DNA from: Amycolatopsis sp. GM8
GTDB taxonomy: Bacteria > Actinomycetota > Actinomycetes > Mycobacteriales > Pseudonocardiaceae
NCBI RefSeq assembly: GCF_021653975.1
Contig: NZ_JAJKFK010000014.1
Span: 62,001 to 126,000 of the forward strand
DNA length: 64,000 bases
Direction: 5' to 3'
Both the position numbers and the translations under genes were made by a program. Shown here piece by piece: positions 1 through 8,106 of this stretch; position 1 is the first letter of the stretch; every line of letters begins with the position of its first letter. The notes beneath the pieces were generated by a model. It was given only the letters and a program-made list of their open reading frames with translations. It was not told the DNA's origin and ran no database searches.

Positions 1-340
1 GCGCGTGGTTCAGGATCGCGGTCTGGCCGAGGTAGTAGGCGCGGATCAGGTCGATCACCGGAGTACCGCGCTGGGCGAGACGGCGCGCGTATTCCATCGC
101 GGCGGCCGGCGCCTCGACGCGGGCGGGATCGATTCCGTGCTGAAATATCCGGAATGCGGTGTCGAGGTTCTGGAACAGGCTCGCCGAAAGGAGACTGACC
201 ACGCTCTCGTCGTCGTTGACCAGATGCGGGAGCTCGCGCGCGTACAGCTCCACCATTTCGACGGTGAGTTCGCTGACCCTCTCGCTGAGGCCGTCCGCGA
301 CCCTGGCCACTTGCGCGGCCACCTCTGCGTCATCCACCAC
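1..340 (-). CDS. PucR-type transcriptional regulator, N-terminal part (runs off left edge)
   Basis: Only the first 113 codons are in the window; the rest lies to the left. The product begins VVDDAEVAAQVARVADGLSE and continues with a helical segment ending in DLIRAYYLGQTAILNHA. This resembles the RsbRD/PucR-like sensory domain that precedes a C-terminal HTH in many actinobacterial PucR regulators. The start is GTG at 340, with a second GTG right after it and AGGG about 8 nt upstream. No ATG start fits the frame. The gene is divergent from the DUF402 gene at 401. The HTH itself is not visible, so the family call rests on the N-terminal domain alone. Confidence 0.6.
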   Translation of the reverse strand, partial: MVDDAEVAAQVARVADGLSERVSELTVEMVELYARELPHLVNDDESVVSLLSASLFQNLDTAFRIFQHGIDPARVEAPAAAMEYARRLAQRGTPVIDLIRAYYLGQTAILNHA

Positions 341-400
341 GTGATCACCCTACCGGCGTGACAGTCGTATTCGTGCTGTAAACCGGCGAAGATAGTCCAC

Positions 401-928
401 ATGGCAGAGCACGCGGGGACGATTCACCCGCCGAAGATCGAAACCTTCGATGTCGCCGCGGGCACGAATACCGACCCGAAGGGCACAGTTCGGGAAGTCG
501 AGGAATACCGGGTCGAGCCGTTCGGGCTCTATATGGCCCGCCCCGCGCCCGGCCGCGCGCAGTTCCATTACCTCGAATCGTGGCTGCTGCCCGATCTCGG
601 GCTGCGGCTGACGGACTTCTGGTTCAGCCCGGGATATGAGCGTGACCAGGACTTCTACCTCGATGTGGTCACGGTGGACCGCGACGGCGAGGTTTGGCGG
701 GCCACGGACTGGTATCTCGACATCGTGCTGCGCGAGGGGCGTGACCTGGAGGTGCTCGACAGCGACGAGTTGCTCGCCGCGTCGGCGGCGGGCCTGCTCA
801 GCCAATCGGATGCGCGGGGCGCGCTCGAGATCGCCTACACCACTGTCGCGGGACTCGCCGCGCACGACTGCAAACTGCGCGACTGGCTGTCCACAATGGA
901 CATCGAGCTGACCTGGCGAAGACACTGA
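401..928 (+). CDS. DUF402 domain-containing protein
   Basis: The 175-residue protein has the DUF402 (FomD-like) pattern. A beta-rich core, residues about 40-110, carries aromatic and acidic residues including WRATDWYLDIVLREGRDLEV and a VLDSDELL segment. A helical C-terminus with AYTTVAGLAAHDCKLRDWL follows. Family members are cytoplasmic; some act as nucleoside-phosphate hydrolases using a cluster of Asp/Glu/Tyr metal ligands. The substrate here is unknown. ATG at 401 is the first start, with only weak GAAGATAG upstream. The next gene (coaE) converges from the other strand, 6 nt beyond this stop codon. Confidence 0.75.
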   Translation: MAEHAGTIHPPKIETFDVAAGTNTDPKGTVREVEEYRVEPFGLYMARPAPGRAQFHYLESWLLPDLGLRLTDFWFSPGYERDQDFYLDVVTVDRDGEVWRATDWYLDIVLREGRDLEVLDSDELLAASAAGLLSQSDARGALEIAYTTVAGLAAHDCKLRDWLSTMDIELTWRRH

Positions 929-934
929 CGCCGG

Positions 935-2122
935 TCAGGGAGTCCAGCCGGTCCCGGCGGCCCAGGCCTCGGCGCGGTGGAAGGCCGCGTTGACCCAGTC
1001 CTGCTTCTCGTCGGCGTAGGCCTCGACGGTGCCGTCCGCGGCGTGCGCGCCGGCGAGCTCGCGCTTCACCGCGGCATAGGCGTCCCGCTCGTCCGGATTC
1101 TGGCGCAGCCACTCGGCGAACAGCAGCGCCAGGCGCCAGGCGGGGGTCTGCGTCGACCGCACGTGCAGGTTGACCGGCCGGCCCGGGTCGCCACCGAAGT
1201 GGAAACGTTTGGGCCACGGCGCCGCGGAACCGTCCTGCGGGTCGTCGGCCCAGTCCCCCTCGGCGCGCGGGAAACCCGCGTCGGAGAGGGCATCCGCGAA
1301 CGCGTCGGCATCGTCCAAAGTGGACACTACGACCTGCAGGTCGACGATGTCCTTGGCCGGCCGGCCGGGCACCGACGTCGAGCCGATGTGGTCGGCCCGC
1401 AGCGCCCCCTCCCCCGTCGCCGCCCGGATCCGGGCGAGCGCGCGCGCCGCCTGCGCGGGCCATTCTTCGTTGTAGGGCACCAGCTTCGGCGACATCGGCG
1501 GCCGCGGCCGGCGCAACCGGACGTTCGCCTCGAACGGCACGAGCCGGTCCGCCCACAGCCGGTCGACCTCGGCCAGCACCACGTCTGGCGTGCCGCTGTT
1601 GTCGAGCCACACGTCCGCGGCCGCGCGCCGCTGCTCCTCGGTGGCCTGGGCGGCGATCCGCGCCCGCGCGTCGGTTTCGGGCATGCCCCGCACCTCGGTC
1701 AGCCGCTTGACCCGGACCTCGACCGGCGCGTCGACCACGAGCACGAGGTGGTAGCCGGCCGAGTACCCGCCTTCGACCAGCAGCGGGACGTCGTGCACGA
1801 CGATCGCGTCCGGGGCGGCGGCCGCCATCAGCTCGGCGGTGCGGGCGCTGATCAGCGGATGCGTGATGCCGTTGAGCCGTTGGCGGGAGTCCTCGTCGCT
1901 GAACGCCTTCGCCGCGAGCGCGGGCCGGTCGAGCGCCCCGTCGGCGGTGAGGATGTCCGCGCCGAACGCCTCGACGAGCGCGGCGAGCCCTTTCGTCCCG
2001 GGTTCGACGACCTCACGGGCGAGCTTGTCGGCGTCGATCAGCACCGCCCCGCGTTCGGCGAGCCGGGCCGCGACCGTCGACTTGCCCGCCCCGATTCCAC
2101 CGGTGAGCCCCACACGCAGCAT
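935..2122 (-). CDS. coaE: Dephospho-CoA kinase fused to a GrpB/UPF0157 domain
   Basis: This enzyme makes the last step of coenzyme A synthesis, phosphorylating dephospho-CoA with ATP in the cytoplasm. The 395-residue protein starts MLRVGLTGGIGAGKST, a P-loop at residues 8-16, followed by the CoaE motifs LIDADKLAREVV and THPLI. From about residue 212 (LVPYNEEWPAQA) a GrpB nucleotidyltransferase-like domain follows, with DHIGSTSVPGRPAKDIVDLQ at its core. This CoaE-GrpB fusion is standard in mycobacteria and relatives; E. coli CoaE is about 206 residues. The frame is open 16 codons further upstream, but ATG 2122 puts the P-loop at its normal distance from the N-terminus. Confidence 0.93.
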   Translation of the reverse strand: MLRVGLTGGIGAGKSTVAARLAERGAVLIDADKLAREVVEPGTKGLAALVEAFGADILTADGALDRPALAAKAFSDEDSRQRLNGITHPLISARTAELMAAAAPDAIVVHDVPLLVEGGYSAGYHLVLVVDAPVEVRVKRLTEVRGMPETDARARIAAQATEEQRRAAADVWLDNSGTPDVVLAEVDRLWADRLVPFEANVRLRRPRPPMSPKLVPYNEEWPAQAARALARIRAATGEGALRADHIGSTSVPGRPAKDIVDLQVVVSTLDDADAFADALSDAGFPRAEGDWADDPQDGSAAPWPKRFHFGGDPGRPVNLHVRSTQTPAWRLALLFAEWLRQNPDERDAYAAVKRELAGAHAADGTVEAYADEKQDWVNAAFHRAEAWAAGTGWTP

Positions 2123-2245
2123 GACCGCATTCAACCAGGAGACCCGTGATCGAACCGATACGGGTGACACGCCGACCAGGTATTACGCTTCTCGGCCACC
2201 GCGCGGGTACGCTGCGCGGCGGTAGGGCACCCACACGGAGGAACG

Positions 2246-2455
2246 ATGCCAGGCAAGCACGCTGGCCGGCACCGGCTCGGCACACCGGGACTGGTGCACT
2301 GCATGGAGCACCGTCCGGTCGCGCTCGCCCTGGCGGAGTACCGCCGCACCTGGCTCACCGCCCTGCTCGTCCCGGCGCAGCACAGCCTCGCCGGCTTGCG
2401 CCGCCGCGCGGTCCTCGCCGCCCGCGAACGCGCCTGGGTCCCCGCCGTCACCTAA
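2246..2455 (+). CDS. Small hypothetical protein, 69 residues
   Basis: I do not recognise this protein. It begins MPGKHAGRHRLGTPGLVHCM and is rich in Arg, Ala and Leu, with a central amphipathic or hydrophobic stretch (TWLTALLVPAQHSLAGL) and a basic C-terminus. The best support is a strong ribosome binding site, GGAGGA at 2237-2242, four bases before ATG 2246. It is divergent from coaE. Its stop lies only about 40 nt before the 21-bp repeat array. It could be a small peripheral or regulatory protein, or a chance ORF in GC-rich DNA. Confidence 0.5.
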   Translation: MPGKHAGRHRLGTPGLVHCMEHRPVALALAEYRRTWLTALLVPAQHSLAGLRRRAVLAARERAWVPAVT

Positions 2456-2493
2456 CCCACCCGGCCGCGCCCGCCCCGGCCGCGTCGCCGCGC

Positions 2494-2718
2494 GTGTTGG
2501 CCCCCGGCGTCGCCGTGTTTGCGCCCCGCGCACGCATGTTGGCCCATGGCGTCGCCGTGTTGGCCGGTGGCGTCGCCATGTTTGCGCCCCGCGCGCGCGT
2601 GTTGGCCCGCGGCGTCGCCGAGTTTGCCGCCCGCGCGCCCGCCCGTCGCGTCTTCGTGTTTGCGCCGTGCGCGGCCAATTCACCGACGTGGCGGGCCAAC
2701 ACGCGCGCGGGAGGGGCG
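2494..2718. repeat. Array of degenerate 21-bp repeats that inverts near its right end
   Basis: Seven units of exactly 21 bp run from 2494 to 2640, alternating between two types. Type A is GTGTTGGCCCNNGGCGTCGCC (2494, 2536, 2557, 2599). Type B is GTGTTTGCGCCCCGCGCGCGC (2515, 2578, degenerate at 2620). After a degenerate stretch and another type B-like unit at 2656, the orientation flips: GCGGGCCAACACGCGCGC at 2691-2708 is the exact reverse complement of 2593-2610. The array can therefore fold into a long cruciform or hairpin. It fills the space between two convergent genes. Each unit is seven codons long, but no supported gene uses them. Confidence 0.8.
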
Positions 2719-2724
2719 AACACG

Positions 2725-2754
2725 GGGGTGCCTCCCCCGACCGGGAGGCACCCC
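2725..2754 (-). terminator. Hairpin terminator for the streptogrisin-like protease
   Basis: A perfect 12-bp stem, GGGGTGCCTCCC at 2725-2736 paired with GGGAGGCACCCC at 2743-2754, encloses a 6-nt loop. It lies about 45 nt past the stop codon of the minus-strand protease gene, where a factor-independent terminator is expected. There is no clear U-tract, which is common for actinobacterial terminators. It also closes the right side of the 21-bp repeat array. Confidence 0.65.
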
Positions 2755-2797
2755 GCCTGCTCGTGTTCCTGCTCTTACTCCTGCTCCTGTTCCCCGG

Positions 2798-3922
2798 TCA
2801 GCCGGTGACCAGGGTGAGGCCGAAGGCCGAGAGGATCTCGTTCACCGGCTGGAAGAACGTCGTGCCGCCGCTGGTGCAGTCACCCGAGCCGCCCGAGGTG
2901 ACGCCCTGGGCCTGGCTGCCGCTGACCCACGAGCCACCCGAGTCGCCCGGCTCGGCGCAGGCGTTGGTCTCGGTGAGCCCGGTGACCGTGCCCTCCTGGT
3001 AGTTCACGGTCTGGTTGGTCGCCTGGATCGTGCCGCAGTGCCAGCCCGACGTCGAACCCGACCGGCACACCGACGACCCGACACCCGCCGCGGACGAGCC
3101 CGTCACGGTCACGTCCGGGTTGCCATAACCGTCCACAGTGGACGTCGGGTTCCAGCTGGAGTTGGTCTGCACGAACGAGTAGTCGTTACCGGGGAACTCC
3201 GAACCCGCGAAGGTGCCCATCGCCGAACCGTCCGGGCCGGTCACCGTGTCGCCCGCGCTGCCGCAGTGCCCGGCCGAGACGAACCCGCCCTCGACCGAGA
3301 AGCCCACCGAGCACCGGGCCGCGTCGTTGATGTAATAGGCGTCGCCACCGACGATGTCGCCCGCGTACAGCCGCGGCGCGGCGGCCACCGAGTCGACGCG
3401 CACCGGGCCGGTGGTCTTGGCGTAGTCGACGAACTGCCGCACGGCCGGGCTGTCCGCGCCCTGCTTCACGGTGACCACCAGGGTGTTCGCCTTCTCGTCG
3501 ACGTACCAGCCGGTGACGTCCTTCGGCGCGGTCTGGCCCGCGTGGCCGTCGATCGCGGACTTGGCCGCGTCGAGCGCCGCCTCGGTGTGGGCGACCGTGA
3601 CCGCGTCCGCCCCGGTGGCACGGACCGCCGCGGCACGCGTGGCGTCGGTGACGCCGACGACGAGCTTGCCGGTCGCCGCGTCGTACCAGGAGCCGCCGAA
3701 CGCGGTGCCCGCGGCGGACTGCGCGGCCGGGGCGAGGTTCATCGCCGCCGCTTCCTGCGCCAACCGGGTCTGCACCTGCTCCGCGGTCAGCCCGAAGTCA
3801 CGCTGCATCGCGGTCTGCAGGGGCTGGGCGGCCGTCGCGGACGGCGCGAGGCACACCGCCACCACGGCACCCGCCGCGAGCCCCGCCGCCCCCATCGACT
3901 TCATCAGGGTCGTTCGCTTCAT
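2798..3922 (-). CDS. Secreted streptogrisin/alpha-lytic-type serine protease (S1 family) with propeptide
   Basis: This is an extracellular endopeptidase made as a preproenzyme of 374 residues. Residues 1-32 form a Sec signal peptide ending SATAA. A propeptide of about 155 residues follows, with the alpha-lytic protease pro-region fold (GSWYDAATGKLVVGVTDA, then GWYVDEKANTLVVTVKQG). The mature chymotrypsin-like domain begins near residue 189 (DIVGGDAYYI). The catalytic triad is His219 in SAGHCG, Asp247 in GNDYSFV and Ser328 in GDSGGSW. Cys pairs surround the His and Ser. GAAAGAGCG precedes ATG 3922, and a strong hairpin follows the gene. It is transcribed alone. The likely role is nutrient scavenging; specificity cannot be read from the sequence. 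Confidence 0.93.
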   Translation of the reverse strand: MKRTTLMKSMGAAGLAAGAVVAVCLAPSATAAQPLQTAMQRDFGLTAEQVQTRLAQEAAAMNLAPAAQSAAGTAFGGSWYDAATGKLVVGVTDATRAAAVRATGADAVTVAHTEAALDAAKSAIDGHAGQTAPKDVTGWYVDEKANTLVVTVKQGADSPAVRQFVDYAKTTGPVRVDSVAAAPRLYAGDIVGGDAYYINDAARCSVGFSVEGGFVSAGHCGSAGDTVTGPDGSAMGTFAGSEFPGNDYSFVQTNSSWNPTSTVDGYGNPDVTVTGSSAAGVGSSVCRSGSTSGWHCGTIQATNQTVNYQEGTVTGLTETNACAEPGDSGGSWVSGSQAQGVTSGGSGDCTSGGTTFFQPVNEILSAFGLTLVTG

Positions 3923-4078
3923 TCGATCGCTCTTTCGCTCGACTGCAGGGAGTGGGTCGCGCGACCACGCACCTGAGTCTCACTCGTTCGTGTGGGTTAC
4001 CGAAACCCCGCGAAAGTAGGTTGGTGAATATCCCTCATATCCGGGACGGGCGACGTTCACCGGGCGGCAAGGGCGGGA

Positions 4079-5266
4079 TCAGTTGACGCAGCCGGTCAGA
4101 TCCGTGCTGTTCGCGCTGGGTACGACCGACCTCTCGGTGGTCGGCGGGGCGCTGCTCTGGGCCGCCTGCGCGGCGTCGCTCGACGGTGGCGCCGAGTAGG
4201 ACGACACGCGCGTGCTCGTGCCGAGCAGGGTTTCGATGAACGACCGCACCTCGCCGGGGTCGACCTTGACCGCGTCGCCGTCGGATGGGGTCGCCAGGCT
4301 GAGCGACTGCACCGGGATGGTCTCGAACGTGAGCCCGTCGGAGCTGAGCCCGCGCATCTGCTGGGCGAACGTCAGGATGTCCCAGCCCGAGTCGATGAGC
4401 ACCGACTGCTGCACGGCGCTGACCAGGCTGCTCAGCTTAACGGGGTTGGCCAGCGTGCCCGCGGCGAGCACCACCTTCGCCGCGCTGGACAGGAACGCCT
4501 GCTGGCGCGCGATGCGGTCGAGGTCGCCGTTGAGCAGCCCGTGCCGCTGCCGCACGAACGCCAGCGCCTGCGCGCCCGAGAGAACCTGTTCGCCCGCCGG
4601 GAAGTCCGCGCCGGAGTAGCTGTCGTGCACGGGCTCCTTCAGGCACACCGGGACCCCGCCGACGGCCTGGCTGAGCGTGTAGAAGCCGAGCAGGTTGACC
4701 GCCGCGTAGTGGTTGATGGTCAGCCCGGTGAACTGTTCGACGGTCTGGATCGCGGTGCGCGCGCCCGCCTGGTCGGCCTGCCGCTCGCGCTGCGGGCCCG
4801 TGACGCCGCGGCGCGACAGCTGGTCGAGCGCGGCCTGCTTGCCGTAGGTGTACGCGGAGTTGATCTTGTGTTTGCCGTAGCCGCCGGCGATCTGCACGTA
4901 GGAGTCGCGCGGGATCGAGATCGCGGTCGCCGCCCCGCCGCCTTCGGGGATGTGGACGACGATCATGGTGTCCGTGGTGTCGCCGCCCGCGCTCGCGTCG
5001 CCGGCGTGCAGCAGGTCGAGCACGTTCTGCGGGAGCGGGTTGCCCTGGGCGTCGGTGCGCGCGTCGATGCCGACGAGCAGGATGTTCTGCTCGTGTACGG
5101 GCACGTCCGGCGTGGTGCTGGGCAGCTGGGCCGAAGGTTCGATGACGTCGGCGGTCGCGAGGCCGTCGGTGAGCCGGTTGAGCTGCGTCCACCCGTAGCC
5201 GGTGGCGCCGAGCAGGAGGAGCGACGTCAGCCCGAGAGCCGTGTACGCGACAGGCTTCCAGCGCAC
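4079..5266 (-). CDS. LytR-CpsA-Psr (LCP) family cell-wall glycopolymer ligase
   Basis: LCP enzymes transfer lipid-linked glycopolymers (in actinobacteria, arabinogalactan or teichoic-type polymers) onto peptidoglycan outside the membrane. The 395-residue protein has a short N-terminal cytoplasmic tail and one membrane segment (residues about 8-28). The LCP core follows: NILLVGIDART at 61-71, DTMIVVHIP, the pyrophosphate-binding AISIPRDSYVQI, INSAYTYG, and the family block ALAFVRQRHGLLNGDLDRIARQQAFL. The Ser/Ala-rich tail is probably disordered. The start is GTG 5266, preceded by GGAGGGGC. Upstream on the minus strand, TTGACA about 85-95 nt before the start could be part of a promoter. Confidence 0.9.
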   Translation of the reverse strand: MRWKPVAYTALGLTSLLLLGATGYGWTQLNRLTDGLATADVIEPSAQLPSTTPDVPVHEQNILLVGIDARTDAQGNPLPQNVLDLLHAGDASAGGDTTDTMIVVHIPEGGGAATAISIPRDSYVQIAGGYGKHKINSAYTYGKQAALDQLSRRGVTGPQRERQADQAGARTAIQTVEQFTGLTINHYAAVNLLGFYTLSQAVGGVPVCLKEPVHDSYSGADFPAGEQVLSGAQALAFVRQRHGLLNGDLDRIARQQAFLSSAAKVVLAAGTLANPVKLSSLVSAVQQSVLIDSGWDILTFAQQMRGLSSDGLTFETIPVQSLSLATPSDGDAVKVDPGEVRSFIETLLGTSTRVSSYSAPPSSDAAQAAQSSAPPTTERSVVPSANSTDLTGCVN

Positions 5267-5559
5267 CGCTTAGCCCCTCCCCCTGAATCACCCGAACCGG
5301 TGACTCCATCATCCAGGCTATTTCTGACAGTTTCCTGTGAATTCGACGCTGCGTTGTTGTCAACTTCACGTCAACGGGGGAGGAGCGCGGCGGGCCGCCG
5401 TCACGGGCAGGCTGGGCGAGCCCCGCCGCGCTCGCGCCGGGCGGCTCCCGAGGGGGAGTTAGGGGCCGGCCGGCTGGCTTGGGCTTACCAGCATGCGCCG
5501 CCTGGTTGGCCCCGCGGACCGGTATTCCTACCGACGTGGCTACGTACTTACGCATTCGC
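5267..5559. other. Intergenic region upstream of the LCP gene, no gene seen
   Basis: About 290 nt separate the LCP start from the second 21-bp array. The half nearest the gene is less GC-rich and holds a minus-strand TTGACA-like element (around 5355-5365) that could drive the LCP gene. The far half is very GC-rich and carries short inverted repeats. No ORF here has a convincing ribosome binding site or codon pattern. Confidence 0.5.
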
Positions 5560-5721
5560 GAGTGTCGAGCTCGCCGTCCTGAATGTCCGACTCGCCGTCG
5601 CGAGCGTCGGACTCGCGGTCCTGAGCGTCGGACTCGCGGGGGCGCACGGGCGGCCCGCGCGAGTCGGACGTTCGCGACGCTGTGTCGGACGTTCGCGACG
5701 GCGAGTTCTACCTTCGCGTGC
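5560..5721. repeat. Second 21-bp repeat array, inverting at its centre and overlapping the LuxR stop codon
   Basis: Four direct 21-bp units (5560, 5581, 5602, 5623) follow the pattern GAGYGTCSGACTCGCSGTCCT. After about 15 nt of transition come inverted units of the same length at 5659-5679 (GCGAGTCGGACGTTCGCGACG) and 5680-5700, and a degenerate one at 5701-5721. The halves are complementary: 5590-5601 pairs perfectly with 5695-5706, and 5585-5595 with 5659-5669. The last unit contains the stop codon of the minus-strand LuxR gene. The period and the mid-array inversion match the array at 2494-2718, but the consensus differs. Confidence 0.8.
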
Positions 5722-7996
5722 GGTTTTCGGCGAGCCAGGCGGCGATCTGAGCGCGTGAGGTGAAGCCGAGCTTGGCGAGAATGTTCTCCACATGGGTTTC
5801 CGCCGTGCGTTGCGCGATCACCAACCGGGCGGCTATCTCGCGGTTGCTCAACCCTTCCGCGACGAGCTCGGAGATCTCCCGCTCGCGCGGGGTGAGCCCG
5901 CCCTGAGGACCGGTCGCGCGCCGCACCGGCCGCCGTGGCTTGATCGCTTTCTCCGCCAGGGCAAAGGAAATCAGCTCATCCAGCCCAGCGCGCGAAGTCG
6001 CCTCGAACGCTGTCGTGAAGGCCTGCTCGCCGATCTCCTGCCGGGTCCGGTCCGCGCACTGCTCGTCGAACGACCGGTACGGGCTCAGCGCCGCGAGCCG
6101 GGCGCCGCACAGCCGCCACACCGCCTGCGCGGCGCCGAGCAGCCCCGCGGCCCGCTCGTGCTGCCCCAGCGCCCCAGCACACCAGGCGAGCCCGCCGATC
6201 GCGAGCGCCAGCTGGCTCCGGTCGTCGAGCCGCATCGCGATCGCCTCGCGCAACAGGCTCGCCGCGCGGCGATGGTCGCCGCGGCGCCATTCGTGGATCG
6301 CCACCGCCCATAGTGCGTAGGTCTTCGACCAGTCCGCCTGCCGCCGCTCGCACATCGTGAGCGCTTCCTGGGCGATCCCCGCGCCCGCGGCGTCGTCAAG
6401 GAAGAAGGTCAAGGCGGACAACAAGATCAGCGTGTTGAACACCTGGCGCTCGTGCCCGAGCCGCCGGTAGTCGGAAAGCGCTTTCTCCAGCCGGGCCCGG
6501 CCGCCGACGAGATCCCCGTCGAGGAAGCGGGACATCCCGGTGCACTGCGCGTAGCCGGCCTCCAGCGTCTCGTCGTCGAACCGCTCGGCGAGGATCCGCA
6601 GCTCCACCAGCATTTCGCGGGACTCGTCGTGCTCCCCCGCGCGCAACGCCAGGTACGCACAGGCTTCGAGCGCGTGCGCCCGGCCCAGCGTCGGTTCGCC
6701 GCCGAGCGCCAGTACCGCCACGAGCCAGCGGTGTCCTTCGATCACAAACCCGCCCATGGACCAGAAATCCCGCAACGCCGAGGCGATTTCCCAGGCCTGC
6801 CCGACATGCCGGGAGTCGGTGACGCAGTGTTCCAGTGCCGCACGGAAGTTCGCGTGCTCGCGCCGCACCCGGTCGACCCACTCCAGCTGCCGCGGACCGA
6901 ACGACTCGGCCTCGTACCGGCGCGCCAGCGTGACGGCGTACGCGACCTGCCGGGTGTGCGCCGCCTCGGCATTGCCGGACTCGCCGAGCTTGATGGTGCC
7001 GTACTCGCGCACGGTCTCCAGCATCCGGTACCACGCGCCCCGGCCGTAGGTTCCGTTGCGGCGCACCAGGATCGACTTGTCCACCAGCGCGGCGACCAGG
7101 TCGAGCACCTCGGTGGCGCCGATGCCGTCACCCGCGCACAGCGCCTCCGCGGCGTCGAGGTCGAACCCGGCGGCGAGCACGGAAGTCGCCGCCCACACCG
7201 CCTGTTCCCGTGGCGTGCACAGCTCGAAGCTCGACGCGACGGTCGCCTCCAGGGTCTGCTGGCGTGCCGGCGCGGTGCGGATTCCGTTGGTGAGCAAGCG
7301 AAATCGGTCGTCGAGCCGGTTCAGGATCTGCTCCAGCGACAGCACCCGCAGCCGGGTCGCGGCGAACTCGATGGCGAGTGGGATACCGTCCACCCGGCGG
7401 CAGATGCGCGTGACGAGGTCACGGTTTTCCTTGTCCACCACGAATCCGGGCAGCACGGCCGCCGCGCGGTCACCGAACAGCGCCACGGACTCGCCGTCGC
7501 CGGGCTCGCGGTGGCGGCCCGGCACCGGCAGCGGCGGCACGACCAGCACCTGCTCGCCGTCGGCGCGGAGAATTTGCCTGCTGGTGGCCAGAATCCGGAC
7601 TCCGGGCGTCGCGGAAAGCAGTTTGCCCGCCAGTACCGCGCAGGCGTGCACAAGGTGTTCGCAGTTGTCGAGGACGAGCAGCAACCGCTTGCCTTCGAGG
7701 TGTTCCATCAGCATTTCGCCGGACACGCCGAGCGCGGCGGCGATCGCGCCCGGCACCAGCGCGGGATCGCTGACCTCATCGAGGCGCACGAACCAGACCC
7801 CGTCGGGAAACGCGCGCCGCAGCCCAGCGCCCGCGCGCAACGCGAGCCGCGTCTTGCCGACTCCGCCCATTCCGGTGAGGGTGACCAGCCGCGAGCCGGT
7901 GAGCAGCCGTTTCGCCTCGGACAACTCGGACCGCCTGCCGACGAAGCTGGTGAGCTCTGCCGGCAGGTTGCCCGGATTCCGCGGCGGGTCCGTCAC
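5708..7996 (-). CDS. Large LuxR-family ATPase transcriptional regulator
   Basis: The 762-residue protein starts VTDPPRNPGNLPAELTSFVG, the usual opening of this family. An NB-ARC/AAA-like ATPase follows with P-loop TGMGGVGKTR (41-50), LLLVLDNCEHLVHA and GIPLAIEFAATRL motifs, then a TPR-like helical middle. The C-terminal LuxR HTH is at about 695-757 (LTPREREISELVAEGLSNRE and following). The effector is unknown. I prefer GTG 7996 because the low-GC stretch before it looks like a promoter. An in-frame ATG at 8110 overlaps the upstream gene's stop (ATGA) and would add 38 atypical residues. The last codons lie inside the 21-bp array. Confidence 0.88.
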   Translation of the reverse strand: MTDPPRNPGNLPAELTSFVGRRSELSEAKRLLTGSRLVTLTGMGGVGKTRLALRAGAGLRRAFPDGVWFVRLDEVSDPALVPGAIAAALGVSGEMLMEHLEGKRLLLVLDNCEHLVHACAVLAGKLLSATPGVRILATSRQILRADGEQVLVVPPLPVPGRHREPGDGESVALFGDRAAAVLPGFVVDKENRDLVTRICRRVDGIPLAIEFAATRLRVLSLEQILNRLDDRFRLLTNGIRTAPARQQTLEATVASSFELCTPREQAVWAATSVLAAGFDLDAAEALCAGDGIGATEVLDLVAALVDKSILVRRNGTYGRGAWYRMLETVREYGTIKLGESGNAEAAHTRQVAYAVTLARRYEAESFGPRQLEWVDRVRREHANFRAALEHCVTDSRHVGQAWEIASALRDFWSMGGFVIEGHRWLVAVLALGGEPTLGRAHALEACAYLALRAGEHDESREMLVELRILAERFDDETLEAGYAQCTGMSRFLDGDLVGGRARLEKALSDYRRLGHERQVFNTLILLSALTFFLDDAAGAGIAQEALTMCERRQADWSKTYALWAVAIHEWRRGDHRRAASLLREAIAMRLDDRSQLALAIGGLAWCAGALGQHERAAGLLGAAQAVWRLCGARLAALSPYRSFDEQCADRTRQEIGEQAFTTAFEATSRAGLDELISFALAEKAIKPRRPVRRATGPQGGLTPREREISELVAEGLSNREIAARLVIAQRTAETHVENILAKLGFTSRAQIAAWLAENRTRR

Positions 7997-8106
7997 AAAG
8001 CCCGATTCTAATCCGGTTTTCCCGTTACAGAATCGAATTCGAGCATTGCGGGGATGATCGAAATTCCCTATCAGAGCTAAAAGTTGGGCATTGACCAGCG
8101 CCGGTG

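Noticed and set aside
2519..3976. A 485-residue plus-strand ORF through the 21-bp array and antisense to the protease gene
   Set aside because: It is antisense to a well-supported serine protease and owes its openness to codon periodicity.
5548..5793. A translated seven-residue repeat protein from the second 21-bp array
   Set aside because: The period of 21 makes repeat peptides in several frames, but no frame has a start with a ribosome binding site, and the repeats invert, which a coding repeat would not do.
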